From Acinetobacter geminorum (GTDB taxonomy: Bacteria > Pseudomonadota > Gammaproteobacteria > Pseudomonadales > Moraxellaceae), in assembly GCF_013009345.1 (NCBI RefSeq), contig NZ_JABELE010000025.1, positions 1 through 31,433 on the forward strand: a stretch of DNA of 31,433 nt. Direction: 5' to 3'. Below are positions 16,353 to 25,065 of the stretch, one piece after another. The notes beneath the pieces were generated by a model. That model was not told the origin of the DNA. It was given only the letters and a program-made list of their open reading frames with translations, and made no database searches. Positions within the stretch are counted from its first letter, which is position 1. Every line of letters begins with the position of its first letter. The translations under genes were made by a program, and so were the position numbers.

Positions 16353-17270
16353 TTAGAATTTAGGGCGTGGTGCAGGCTTAAATGCAGCTGGAGATTTTTT
16401 GAAGTTTGCAATTGCAGTTTCAACTTGGCGTATTTGCGCTTGAGCAGCTTTTTCACCTTCCAAAATTGCCTGATTACTTGATTTGAGGTCAAGAGTACCT
16501 AGATGACCAACTTTAGGTTGAATCACTACATTAGCTTGCTTGAGTTCTTCATTAATACTTTGTTGACCCATGATATTAATGGTTTGATCAAGTAGACCCC
16601 ACATATTGGCTGGGCGATTCCCTGCTGGACGTGCAGAAATATCAACCGCAATCACAATATCTGCACCCATATCACGAGCTGTTTTAACTGGAATAGGGCT
16701 AACTAATCCACCATCTACATATTTCTGTTTGCCAATAGTTGCAGGAACGAACACGTTGGGAATACTGCAAGATGCACGAACTGCTTGCCCTGCATTACCT
16801 TTAATAAAGTCAGCTTTTTGACCATTATCAAGGCGTGTTGCGACCGCTGCAAAACGAATTGGGAATTTCTCAATTGGTTTGTTACCCACGTTACGGTTCA
16901 CGTAGTCCTGTAACTTTTGTCCGAGAATAATGCCTTGACGGTTAAGCGTTAAATCACGGATATCTGACTCTTGTAATTTCAAAGCCAGACTTTGCAATTG
17001 ATAAGGTGTTTGTCCACTTGCGTAGATACTTCCAACAAAGCTACCGGCACTGGTACCTGTGACAATTTTAGGTTTAATTCCGTGAGACTCTAAAACCTTG
17101 ATTACACCAATATGTGAAAATCCTTTTGCTCCACCGCCACCTAAAGCAAGTGCAATCACAGGTTCACGGGCTTTCATTGAGGTTGTCGGTGTTGGTGTTT
17201 TGCTAAATTTATCACAGCCAAATAGTGCTAGAGAGATAAATCCAATACTGGCAAATTGAGCAATTTTCAT
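16353..17270 (-). CDS. Patatin-like phospholipase lipoprotein (RssA-like)
   Basis: The 305-residue protein starts with a lipoprotein signal (MKIAQFASIGFISLALFGC, lipid-anchored Cys19). The patatin domain has the oxyanion glycine loop GGGGAKG (44-50), the nucleophile S74 in GTSAG and the catalytic D186 in DGG, so the Ser-Asp dyad is intact. It is predicted to hydrolyse acyl esters of phospholipids or lysophospholipids at the periplasmic face. It lies 67 bases after a PlsC-like acyltransferase on the same strand, which suggests a linked deacylation-reacylation role. Its C-terminus is Pro/Lys-rich (PAAFKPAPRPKF). Confidence 0.9.
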   Translation of the reverse strand: MKIAQFASIGFISLALFGCDKFSKTPTPTTSMKAREPVIALALGGGGAKGFSHIGVIKVLESHGIKPKIVTGTSAGSFVGSIYASGQTPYQLQSLALKLQESDIRDLTLNRQGIILGQKLQDYVNRNVGNKPIEKFPIRFAAVATRLDNGQKADFIKGNAGQAVRASCSIPNVFVPATIGKQKYVDGGLVSPIPVKTARDMGADIVIAVDISARPAGNRPANMWGLLDQTINIMGQQSINEELKQANVVIQPKVGHLGTLDLKSSNQAILEGEKAAQAQIRQVETAIANFKKSPAAFKPAPRPKF

Positions 17271-17337
17271 CTTTAAAAAATAATCTACATCGAGATAAAT
17301 GAAGAGGGCTCATAAGACCAGATTTGTTCATTTTTGG

Positions 17338-17964
17338 CTAGGTTTTTTTCACTAGATTTTGTAAAGGTTCAGCAAGCCAATTACGATTTTTTGGTGAAAT
17401 TTTTCCTTCATAACGCTCAAAAATCTTTTCTAAATCTTCTTCATAGTTGCCGCTTGGGTTTAAGTGCCCTAAACAGTGAATAGTCTTATGATCATAATCA
17501 AAAGAAAACATGACAATGGGAATATGAGCTTTTGCAGCGATATGGTAAAAACCACTTTTCATTTTTTTTGCTTTCTTACGTGTACCTTCGGGCGCCATTC
17601 CAATCCAGATCTTGTCATAGTTTTGAATGGTTGCAACGACTTGCTCCGTAAGTCCATTGGCATTGTCACGTTTAACTGGAATGACTCCAGCCCAATCTAA
17701 AGCTCGTTTAAACGGTGGTTTAAAAAGGGCATCTTTACCTAGTACCGTAATTTGAATACCTAATCCAAAAATTGCAAGAAAGCCATACCATCCATCAATA
17801 TTGGAAGTATGAGGGGAAATAATTGCCACTGCTTTTGGAAAATTAGGAACTTCGCCTTCAATTGTCCAGCCTTGCGCTAAAAAAAGTTTTTTAAATAGTG
17901 CTCGGCTTAAAGCAGTACCGCGTTGAGGCACCAAATCAGGTAAATTAGGGAAATGTTGATCCAT
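17338..17964 (-). CDS. PlsC-like lysophospholipid acyltransferase
   Basis: The 208-residue protein has the acyltransferase motif HTSNID (H52-X4-D57) and the substrate motif APEGTRKK (P125-R129). These are the two core signatures of the LPLAT/PlsC family, which acylates lysophosphatidate or other lysophospholipids at the inner membrane. It is somewhat shorter than typical PlsC, and the motif is HTSNID rather than the NHxSxxD of the housekeeping enzyme. It is more likely a secondary acyltransferase than the essential PlsC. It is first in a minus-strand run leading to the patatin, NfeD and SPFH genes. Confidence 0.88.
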   Translation of the reverse strand: MDQHFPNLPDLVPQRGTALSRALFKKLFLAQGWTIEGEVPNFPKAVAIISPHTSNIDGWYGFLAIFGLGIQITVLGKDALFKPPFKRALDWAGVIPVKRDNANGLTEQVVATIQNYDKIWIGMAPEGTRKKAKKMKSGFYHIAAKAHIPIVMFSFDYDHKTIHCLGHLNPSGNYEEDLEKIFERYEGKISPKNRNWLAEPLQNLVKKT

Positions 17965-18091
17965 ATTTTTTAAATTTTAACTTGTCCTAGTTTTATCTTA
18001 ATCTTTTGAAATATATGCTTCATTGGCAAAATGTAAGAACAAAATGACATTTGATGTTATTCCTCATTAAACAAATAAAAAGTAGGTTTCT

Positions 18092-19351
18092 ATGGTGCGG
18101 CAGCAAAATCTTTATCTTCTGCTATTTTCCTTATATTGGGCACAAGGACTGCCTGTTGGGTTCATGACGCATGCTTTACCTGTGATTTTAAGGGCTGAAG
18201 GAGTTTCTCTCGCCCATATTGGTGGCTTTGGCTTATTAATGTTGCCGTGGTCAATCAAGATTTTTTGGGCGCCATGGGTCGACCGGCATGCACTTTCCCG
18301 TCTAGGGCACTACCGTAGTTGGATTCTACCTACTCAGTTTATGACTGTGGGTGTGCTGTGCATTGTGTCTTTTTTCCCCGTTCAAGCTTTAGATCAACCT
18401 ATTTATTTATTCGCCTTTTTTATTTCACTTCTTTTTATGAATTTAACAGGAGCAACACAAGACATCGCTACCGATGCTTTAGCAGTCAATTTGTTGAAAC
18501 ATGACCAGCAGCATTGGGGCAATACATTTCAGGTGATTGGTTCGCGCTTAGGGTTTATTGTGGGGGGAGGCGCCGTACTTTGGTGCTTAGACTGGTTAAC
18601 ATGGCAACCCACTTTTTTGCTATTAGCAATCATAGTATTTTTAAATACTTTACCTATTTGGTTATTTAAAGAGCCTCAACATACTTCTCGTTCAAATCGC
18701 GAGCTCAAACTTAACCAACTAAATCTAACTACAAAAATTAAGGCTTATTTGAGTTACTTTTCTCAAAATAAAGAGCTTCGTTCTTGGTTAGTTGTGCTGA
18801 TCACTTTTAAAGTAGCAGATGGCTTAGCTGGGCCATTACTCAAACCTTTAATGGTGGATATGGGGCTAAGTTTTACCCAAATTGGTGTTTATATCACGAT
18901 GCTAGGTGCAGTAGCCGCACTCGCTGGGGCGGCAATTGCAGGAGGAGTGCTTAAGTACTTTTCAAGACCAATAGCATTAATTGTTTTTTCAGTTTTTAAA
19001 ATTATGAGTCTAGGAGCCTATGCTTATTTAGCCTATGCCTATGAACAAAAAAATCAGTTGAATGTATGGTTTATCTATACAGTCAATGCTTTAGAAGATG
19101 CATTCTCGGCAATGCTGTTAGTGGTTATGTTGACTCTAGTCATGTATTACAGTCGAAAAGAATATGCGGGGACAGATTTTACGTTTCAGGTTTCAGTCAT
19201 GGCGACTGTTAGCGGTCTTCTTTATAGTTTTAGTGGGGTGATTGGAGATGTGCTCGGTTATTTCCATTATTTGATAGCTATTGTCATTATTGGAGTGCTC
19301 AGTTTACTGCCTATTTACCTCTGGAAACATGCGAAACTACAAGAAAAATAA
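18092..19351 (+). CDS. MFS permease, AmpG / RhtX-FptX type
   Basis: The 419-residue protein has about 12 helices. Its N-terminus (LYWAQGLPVGFMTHALPVIL, then LMLPWSIKIFWAPWVDR) and C-terminal EYAGTDFTFQVSVMATVSGL fit the AmpG-like branch of the major facilitator superfamily. Members either import anhydro-muropeptides for wall recycling and beta-lactamase signalling (AmpG) or import siderophores such as pyochelin and rhizobactin (FptX, RhtX). I cannot choose between them from sequence alone. No siderophore or ampD genes are adjacent. The ORF is monocistronic with a weak Shine-Dalgarno. Confidence 0.8.
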   Translation: MVRQQNLYLLLFSLYWAQGLPVGFMTHALPVILRAEGVSLAHIGGFGLLMLPWSIKIFWAPWVDRHALSRLGHYRSWILPTQFMTVGVLCIVSFFPVQALDQPIYLFAFFISLLFMNLTGATQDIATDALAVNLLKHDQQHWGNTFQVIGSRLGFIVGGGAVLWCLDWLTWQPTFLLLAIIVFLNTLPIWLFKEPQHTSRSNRELKLNQLNLTTKIKAYLSYFSQNKELRSWLVVLITFKVADGLAGPLLKPLMVDMGLSFTQIGVYITMLGAVAALAGAAIAGGVLKYFSRPIALIVFSVFKIMSLGAYAYLAYAYEQKNQLNVWFIYTVNALEDAFSAMLLVVMLTLVMYYSRKEYAGTDFTFQVSVMATVSGLLYSFSGVIGDVLGYFHYLIAIVIIGVLSLLPIYLWKHAKLQEK

Positions 19352-19889
19352 AGTTAACTAAATGAAATAAAGAAACTTAATGTCGATTAAGTATTAATCT
19401 AAGTATGCTCTAATACATTTGTCTATGTTTCTTAAAATGTATATTTTTAGCTATTTTAATGCTCAATTAATTGTGCCATCTTGTTTGAGTAGCAAATGGA
19501 AGCTAAAAGGAGAAAAAATGGATTTGGATAACAATAAAAATCATGTGAATCAATCAAAATGGACAGAAAAATGTTCAATTAGATTGGTTATCAGCCTAAA
19601 GTCTAAAAAAGAATAATGAAATAACGATTTAATCATTCTATAAGATAAGAGAGTTGTGTAGGATTCGTTACAACATGAAGTTAAGGTAAAAATCTGTAAG
19701 ACAAAGTATGTTTTTTATGTCTTTGGTTATCGGTTTTTAGTCTTGCACAACGTTGAAATTGGTTTTGGTTGCGGTAATAAAATTAATGTAACCAATGTGG
19801 AGGAGAGTTGATTTTTTAGCCCCTAATTTAATGGCGTAAATCAACTTGGCATGGATAGGCAACATAAAATATATTTTTAGGAGTTTTTG
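19352..19889. other. Long leader/intergenic region upstream of the porin
   Basis: 538 bases with only one possible short gene (19518-19616). It also contains the dyad CTTAAT-GTCG-ATTAAG (19376-19391). Closer to the porin is the inverted repeat GTTGATTT...AAATCAAC (around 19807-19845), which may shape a long 5' leader. A TTGAAA followed by AT-rich DNA near 19753 could belong to the porin promoter, but no convincing -10 sits at 17 bases. An sRNA or leader regulation is possible and cannot be shown here. Confidence 0.45.
19518..19616 (+). CDS. Possible 32-aa small protein
   Basis: The ATG at 19518 is preceded by a near-ideal Shine-Dalgarno (AAAAGGAG, five to six bases away). The 32-codon frame encodes a polar, Asn/Lys-rich N-terminus (MDLDNNKNHVNQSKWTEK) and a basic C-terminus (SLKSKKE). 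I recognise no family, and no membrane segment or signal is present. Support rests mainly on the ribosome binding site in an otherwise empty region; comparative conservation would decide. The frame is open upstream to 19419, but those starts lack a ribosome site. Confidence 0.35.
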   Translation: MDLDNNKNHVNQSKWTEKCSIRLVISLKSKKE

Positions 19890-21173
19890 ATGGATCTATT
19901 CCTTAATCGTAAATCTTTCGTTATTAAAAGTTTAGCTCTTACAGTAACAGCTTTAATGATGAGTGGGGCACATGCTGCGACTTCCGACAAAGCGGAAATT
20001 CAACAGCTTCGTAAAGAAGTTGAAGCGCTTAAAGCTTTAATTCAAGAACAACGTCAAGTTCAGCAACAACAACAGCAAGTACAGCAGCAACAGCAAGTAC
20101 AGTTAGCAGAAGTTAAGGCACAACCTCAAGCTGCTGCGCCAGTTTCACCTTTAGCATCATTAAAGTCTAAAGCGGGTGCTGATGTGAACCTCTATGGTTT
20201 TGTTCGTGGAGATGCTAACTATATTATTGAAGGTGCGGATAACGACTTTAACGACGTAAGTAAGTCAACTGGTGAAGCAAAAGATAAAATCCGTGCAACA
20301 GCTAAAACGACACGTCTTGGTTTAGATTTTACTGCTCCAGTAAATGACGCTAAAGTTGGTGGTAAAATTGAAGTCGACTTTGCGGGTACAAATGATGGGT
20401 TACGTATTCGTCATGCTTACTTAACGTATAACAACTGGTTATTCGGTCAAACAACTTCGAACTTCTTGTCTAACCATGCGCCAGAAATGATCGACTTCTC
20501 GACAAACATTGGTGGTGGTACTAAACGTGTTCCACAGGTACGTTATAACTATAAACTTGCTCCAGCAACACAATTATTTGTAGCAGCTGAAGAAGGCGAC
20601 AGTTCAGCAACAGGTGACTCAGTTAAATATAGCTTACCTGTATTAACAGCTAAATTAACCCAAGGCTATGCAGATGGTAAAGGTTCGGCTTCAGCTCGTG
20701 TTTTAGTTGAAAATTATAAATCACAAACTACTGGCGACGACAAAACAGGTTGGGGTGTTGCTGCTGGTACAGACTTTAAAGTATCTGATCCTTTAAAACT
20801 CTTTGCTGATGCATCATATGTTGTAGGTAATAACACTTACTTATATGGTAGTAACAGTGCTTATGCAGTAGTAAATAACGATATTGAGCAAAACGAATTT
20901 GTAGCAGTGCAAGTGGGTGGAACTTATAAAATTTTACCTAACTTACGTTCAACTCTAGCATATGGTGCTCAGTTCGCTGATGACGGCACTGACTATGCTA
21001 AAGCAAATACATCTGCGAATGAAAAAGTTCAACAAGCATGGCTCAACGTCATTTACACACCAGTTAAACCAATTGATTTAGGTGTTGAATACGTTAATGG
21101 TAAACGTGATACTTTTGATGGTAAGTCTTACAAAGATAACCGTGTTGGTTTAATGGCTAAATATAGCTTCTAA
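19890..21173 (+). CDS. dcaP: DcaP-like outer-membrane porin
   Basis: The 427-residue protein has a signal peptide to AHA|A (cleavage after residue 29), a periplasmic Q-rich coiled coil (about 34-75; alternating Gln runs after EIQQLRKEVEALKALIQEQR), then a beta-barrel ending in the outer-membrane signature YSF. This is the DcaP layout: a coiled coil that trimerises the protein and a 16-strand barrel. In A. baumannii, DcaP is an abundant porin that passes dicarboxylates and negatively charged beta-lactamase inhibitors such as sulbactam. The ATG at 19890 follows TAGGAG by six bases; the TTG before it is rejected. The paralogue number in this genome is unknown. Confidence 0.88.
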   Translation: MDLFLNRKSFVIKSLALTVTALMMSGAHAATSDKAEIQQLRKEVEALKALIQEQRQVQQQQQQVQQQQQVQLAEVKAQPQAAAPVSPLASLKSKAGADVNLYGFVRGDANYIIEGADNDFNDVSKSTGEAKDKIRATAKTTRLGLDFTAPVNDAKVGGKIEVDFAGTNDGLRIRHAYLTYNNWLFGQTTSNFLSNHAPEMIDFSTNIGGGTKRVPQVRYNYKLAPATQLFVAAEEGDSSATGDSVKYSLPVLTAKLTQGYADGKGSASARVLVENYKSQTTGDDKTGWGVAAGTDFKVSDPLKLFADASYVVGNNTYLYGSNSAYAVVNNDIEQNEFVAVQVGGTYKILPNLRSTLAYGAQFADDGTDYAKANTSANEKVQQAWLNVIYTPVKPIDLGVEYVNGKRDTFDGKSYKDNRVGLMAKYSF

Positions 21174-21199
21174 CAACAATATTTGGTTAAAAGCTCACA

Positions 21200-21228
21200 G
21201 ACGAGGTTAAATTTAACCTCGTCTTTTT
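21200..21228 (+). terminator. Terminator of the porin gene
   Basis: A perfect 12-bp palindrome, GACGAGGTTAAA/TTTAACCTCGTC, is followed by TTTTT. It separates the porin from the pmr operon. Confidence 0.92.
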
Positions 21229-21287
21229 ATTATACAAAATTTAAAAAAGTAGCATGTATTAAGGTCTTTGAATTAGATCATTTTTTA

Positions 21288-21304
21288 TTTAAGTCATTTT
21301 TAAG
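21288..21304 (+). promoter_or_regulatory. PmrA box of the pmrCAB operon
   Basis: TTTAAG-TCATT-TTTAAG fits the consensus YTTAAK-N5-YTTAAK perfectly. A -10-like TACAGT (21315-21320) follows after exactly 10 bases, so the box would cover the -35 position, as in activator-dependent PmrA promoters. Transcription would begin near 21327, ahead of the pmrC start at 21353. It implies positive autoregulation by PmrA. Confidence 0.85.
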
Positions 21305-21352
21305 TTTCCATTTCTACAGTAAAGCATCATAAAAAGATTGTAGTCACCCAAG

Positions 21353-23002
21353 ATGCTGAATTTTTTTTCCACTTTAAAAAATAAACAGATTTCACTGTTT
21401 ATGTTTAACATTATTATAGCCATTTGGTTAGGGGCAATTCTCAATATTGGTTTTTATCGCCAAGTCCATCTTTTAACTCCATATTTTGGAATAAAGGCTA
21501 TTCTATTTTTAGCTGCTACTGTATTTATTGTGGTTGCTGCTTATTATGCGGTTTTACAGATTTTAAACTGGAAATGGACCGCTAAAATTTTTGCAATTTT
21601 ACTGGTCGTGATTGGTGGTTTTAGCTCTTATTTCGTGAATACATTAGGCGTAATTATCTCGCCCGATCAAATTCAAAATATGATACAAACCGATGTATCT
21701 GAAGTTTCTGATCTAATTTCATTACGTTTTGGACTCTGGACAGTTTTCTTTGTTGTTTTACCTATTATTTTAATTACTCACGTAAAACTTAAAAAAGAAA
21801 AAACATCTCATTTATTGTTGAAAAAAATTAGTTCAATCATTGCTTCTTTCGCAATCGTTGGTCTTTTGCTATTTGTTTATTATGTTGATTTCGCAGCGAT
21901 CTTTCGTGAGCATCGTGATCTAAAAGGTATGATTTCACCTCAAAATAGTATTTCATCTTTAATGTCTTATTATCATAAAAAGGCACCTAAGAAGAACTTG
22001 CCATTAATACACTATGGTGAAGATGCTCATCAAATTCAGAAAGTACAAAGCAACTTACCTAAACTAATGGTTTTGGTTGTAGGCGAGACTGCACGTGCAG
22101 AAAGTTTTGCATTAAATGGTTATTCGAAAAATACGAATCCGGAGCTTTCTAAACAGGAGGTTTTGAGTTTCTCGCAAGTTAGCTCATGTGGTACAGCAAC
22201 AGCTGTGTCGGTTCCATGTATGTTCTCTGGCATGCCACGTGTTGACTATGATGAACAACTTGCAAGTCATCGTGAAGGTTTATTAGACATTGCCAAGCGT
22301 GCGGGCTACCAAGTGACTTGGATTGATAATAACTCTGGATGTAAAGGGGCTTGTGATCGTGTGGAGGAATACCAAATACCAGAAAAGTTAAAGCAAAAAT
22401 GGTGTAAAGACGGCGAATGCTACGATGATATTTTAATTGATAGCTTAAATGAGTATTTGGCGACTATTCCTAAAGAAGACATCCGTCCACGCCTGATTGT
22501 TTTACATCAAGTCGGAAGTCATGGTCCAGCCTATTACAAGCGTGCGCCTGCCCAATATCAACCGTTTAAACCGACTTGTGACACTAATGCGATACAGGGC
22601 TGCTCTCAAACGGAGTTATTAAATAGTTATGATGACACGATTGTATATACAGACCATGTATTAAGTCAGATTATTAATAATCTAAAAGACTTATCGAAAT
22701 ATCAAACAGGTTTATGGTATTTATCTGATCATGGTGAATCAACTGGTGAACATGGTTTATATTTACATGGCTCACCGTATGCAATTGCACCGAGTCAACA
22801 AACACATGTACCAATGATAATGTGGTTTTCTGATAAATGGAAACAACATAATCTTGCACAAGTAAGTTGTTTAAGCCAACAAACTAAAGAAAAGTTAAGT
22901 CAGGATAATTTATTCCCAAGCTTATTAAGTTTGTTAGATGTAAAAACTCAGGTCATCAACCCTCAACTGGATATGTTGCACTCTTGTGCCCATGTGAATT
23001 AA
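21353..23002 (+). CDS. pmrC: Lipid A phosphoethanolamine transferase PmrC (EptA family)
   Basis: The 549-residue inner-membrane enzyme adds phosphoethanolamine to lipid A phosphates and so lowers polymyxin binding. Five hydrophobic helices occupy residues 1-180, and the periplasmic sulfatase-like domain begins near 235. Catalytic and zinc residues by comparison with MCR-1 are E245 (VVGETARAE), nucleophile T283 in CGTATA, D459 and H460 (YLSDHGES), and H390 and H472. Cysteine pairs (C279/C289, C330/C334, C351/C356, C409/C417) look like the usual disulfides. The ATG at 21353 gives the full first helix and falls inside the predicted transcript; M17 at 21401 is an alternative. It is the first gene of the operon. 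Confidence 0.96.
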   Translation: MLNFFSTLKNKQISLFMFNIIIAIWLGAILNIGFYRQVHLLTPYFGIKAILFLAATVFIVVAAYYAVLQILNWKWTAKIFAILLVVIGGFSSYFVNTLGVIISPDQIQNMIQTDVSEVSDLISLRFGLWTVFFVVLPIILITHVKLKKEKTSHLLLKKISSIIASFAIVGLLLFVYYVDFAAIFREHRDLKGMISPQNSISSLMSYYHKKAPKKNLPLIHYGEDAHQIQKVQSNLPKLMVLVVGETARAESFALNGYSKNTNPELSKQEVLSFSQVSSCGTATAVSVPCMFSGMPRVDYDEQLASHREGLLDIAKRAGYQVTWIDNNSGCKGACDRVEEYQIPEKLKQKWCKDGECYDDILIDSLNEYLATIPKEDIRPRLIVLHQVGSHGPAYYKRAPAQYQPFKPTCDTNAIQGCSQTELLNSYDDTIVYTDHVLSQIINNLKDLSKYQTGLWYLSDHGESTGEHGLYLHGSPYAIAPSQQTHVPMIMWFSDKWKQHNLAQVSCLSQQTKEKLSQDNLFPSLLSLLDVKTQVINPQLDMLHSCAHVN

Positions 23003-23016
23003 AGCGAGCCTAAAAC

Positions 23017-23691
23017 ATGACAAAAATCTTGATGATTGAAGATGATTTTATGATTGCACAGTCAACAATAACGTTGCTGCAATATCATCAATTTGAAGTG
23101 GAGTGGGTCAATAATGGCTTAGATGGCCTAGCCCAGTTGGCTAAAAATAAATTCGATTTAATTCTTTTGGACTTAGGGCTACCGATGATGGATGGCATGC
23201 AGGTCTTAAAGCAAATCCGCCAAAGAGCAGCGACTCCTGTTTTAATTATTTCAGCACGAGATCAGTTACAGAACCGTGTTGATGGCTTAAACCACGGTGC
23301 AGATGATTACTTGATCAAACCATACGAGTTTGATGAGTTACTCGCTCGTATTCATGCGCTATTACGCCGTAGTGGGGTAGAGGCTCAGCTTGCGAATCAT
23401 GAGCAGCTTTTACAAAGTGGTGATCTGGTTTTAAATGTTGAACAGCACATTGCTACCTTTAAAGGACAGCGTATTGATTTGTCTAATCGTGAATGGGCAA
23501 TTCTTATTCCTTTAATGAGCCATCCAAATAAAATCTTTTCTAAAGCAAATCTTGAAGATAAGTTATATGATTTCGATAGTGATGTGACCAGTAATACGAT
23601 TGAAGTATATGTGCATCACCTGAGAGCTAAACTCGGGAAAGACTTTATCCGAACTATTCGAGGATTGGGTTACCGTTTAGGGCAATCGTAA
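23017..23691 (+). CDS. pmrA: PmrA response regulator (OmpR family)
   Basis: The 224-residue two-component regulator activates pmrC and its own operon when phosphorylated by PmrB. The receiver domain (1-120) has the acidic pocket ED (8-10), phospho-acceptor D52 (LLDLGLP) and K101 (LIKP). The winged-helix domain (about 128-222) ends with the usual TIRGLGYRL. It starts 14 bases after pmrC. Positions E8, M12 and P102, where colistin-resistance substitutions have been described in A. baumannii, carry the unaltered residue. The matching numbering supports the chosen start. Confidence 0.96.
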   Translation: MTKILMIEDDFMIAQSTITLLQYHQFEVEWVNNGLDGLAQLAKNKFDLILLDLGLPMMDGMQVLKQIRQRAATPVLIISARDQLQNRVDGLNHGADDYLIKPYEFDELLARIHALLRRSGVEAQLANHEQLLQSGDLVLNVEQHIATFKGQRIDLSNREWAILIPLMSHPNKIFSKANLEDKLYDFDSDVTSNTIEVYVHHLRAKLGKDFIRTIRGLGYRLGQS

Positions 23692-23714
23692 CTTAATTTT
23701 GGAACTTCTTAACA

Positions 23715-25049
23715 GTGCATTATTCATTAAAAAAACGGCTGATTTGGGGCACCTCAATTTTCAGTGTTATTTTAGGTTGTATATTAATTTTTACTGCTTA
23801 TAAAGTTGCACTTCAAGAAGTTGATGAAATTTTAGATACGCAAATGCGTTACTTGGCTGAACGAACAGCTGAATATCCATTGAAAACAGTAAGTAGTGAG
23901 TTCGATTTTCATAAAACTTATCATGAAGAAGATCTATTTGTAGATATTTGGGCTTATAAAGACCAAGCCCATTTATCACACCATCTCCATTTATTGGTTC
24001 CACCTGTTACACAAGCTGGCTTTTACTCACATAAAACCAGTAATGGCTTAATCCGTACCTATGTTTTGCCATTAAAGGATTACCAGATTCAGATTAGCCA
24101 GCAAGAAAAGGTTCGTGAGGCTTTTGCTTGGGAACTTGCAGGTAGCATGTTCATTCCATATTTGATTATCTTACCATTTGCTATTTTTGCTTTAGCTGCA
24201 ATTATTCGCCGAGGTTTAAAGCCGATAGATGACTTTAAAAATGAACTGACTCATCGTGACTCAGAAGAGCTGACGCCTATTGAAGTCTCAGATTATCCTC
24301 AAGAACTGCTACCTACAATTGATGAAATGAATCGTCTTTTTGAGCGCATTTCTAAAGCGCAAAATGAGCAGAAACAGTTTATTGCAGATGCAGCCCATGA
24401 ACTCAGAACTCCTGTGACTGCTCTAAATTTACAAACTAAAATTTTAATTAGTCAGCTTCCTGAGCATGAATCGCTGCAAAATTTGAGTAAAGGATTAGCG
24501 CGTATTCAGCATTTGGTGACACAGCTTTTAGCGCTGGCTAAGCAGGATGTTTCTTTAAGTGTGATTGAACCGACGAGGGCTTTTCAGCTTAATGATGTCG
24601 CTTTGAACTGTGTTGAACAGCTTGTTAATTTAGCTATGCAAAAAGAGATCGACTTGGGCTTTGTTCGTAACGAGCCAATTGAAATGCATAGTGTTGAGCC
24701 AACAGTTCATTCAATTATTTTTAACTTAATTGATAATGCAATTAAATATACACCCCACCAAGGCGTGATTAATATTTCAGTTTTTACAGATACAGATGGC
24801 TACGCGTGTATTCAAGTTGAAGATAGTGGTGCAGGGATTGAACCTGAACATTATGATAAAGTTTTAAAACGTTTTTATCGTGTACACCACCACCTTGAAG
24901 TGGGCAGTGGTTTAGGTCTATCTATTGTTGACCGAGCAACTCAACGTTTAGGTGGGACTCTGACACTAGACCGAAGTTTAGAGCTTGGTGGACTTTCTGT
25001 TTTGGTTAAACTTCCAAAGATTTTACATGTTCACGAAACAAGGACTTGA
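23715..25049 (+). CDS. pmrB: PmrB sensor histidine kinase
   Basis: The 444-residue inner-membrane kinase senses iron, low pH and cationic peptides and phosphorylates PmrA. It has helices at about 10-30 and 142-164, with a short periplasmic sensor domain between them (about 31-141). A HAMP-like linker and the dimerisation box AAHELRTPVTAL follow (phospho-His H228), then the ATPase domain with NLIDNAIKY (N-box), DSGAG and GSGLGLSI (G-boxes). The start is GTG at 23715, 23 bases after pmrA. At sites often changed in polymyxin-resistant strains (S14, S17, P170, A227, P233, T235) the residues are unaltered. Its stop lies one base from the end of the convergent PAP2 gene. Confidence 0.96.
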   Translation: MHYSLKKRLIWGTSIFSVILGCILIFTAYKVALQEVDEILDTQMRYLAERTAEYPLKTVSSEFDFHKTYHEEDLFVDIWAYKDQAHLSHHLHLLVPPVTQAGFYSHKTSNGLIRTYVLPLKDYQIQISQQEKVREAFAWELAGSMFIPYLIILPFAIFALAAIIRRGLKPIDDFKNELTHRDSEELTPIEVSDYPQELLPTIDEMNRLFERISKAQNEQKQFIADAAHELRTPVTALNLQTKILISQLPEHESLQNLSKGLARIQHLVTQLLALAKQDVSLSVIEPTRAFQLNDVALNCVEQLVNLAMQKEIDLGFVRNEPIEMHSVEPTVHSIIFNLIDNAIKYTPHQGVINISVFTDTDGYACIQVEDSGAGIEPEHYDKVLKRFYRVHHHLEVGSGLGLSIVDRATQRLGGTLTLDRSLELGGLSVLVKLPKILHVHETRT

Positions 25050-25065
25050 GTTAGAGAAGTTCTTG
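25039..25065. terminator. Hairpin spanning both the pmrB and PAP2 stops
   Basis: CAAGGACTT pairs with AAGTTCTTG (one G-T wobble) around GAGTTAGAG, which contains parts of both stop codons. The T-tracts on either side are short and interrupted. It is the only candidate transcript end between the two convergent genes. Confidence 0.45.
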
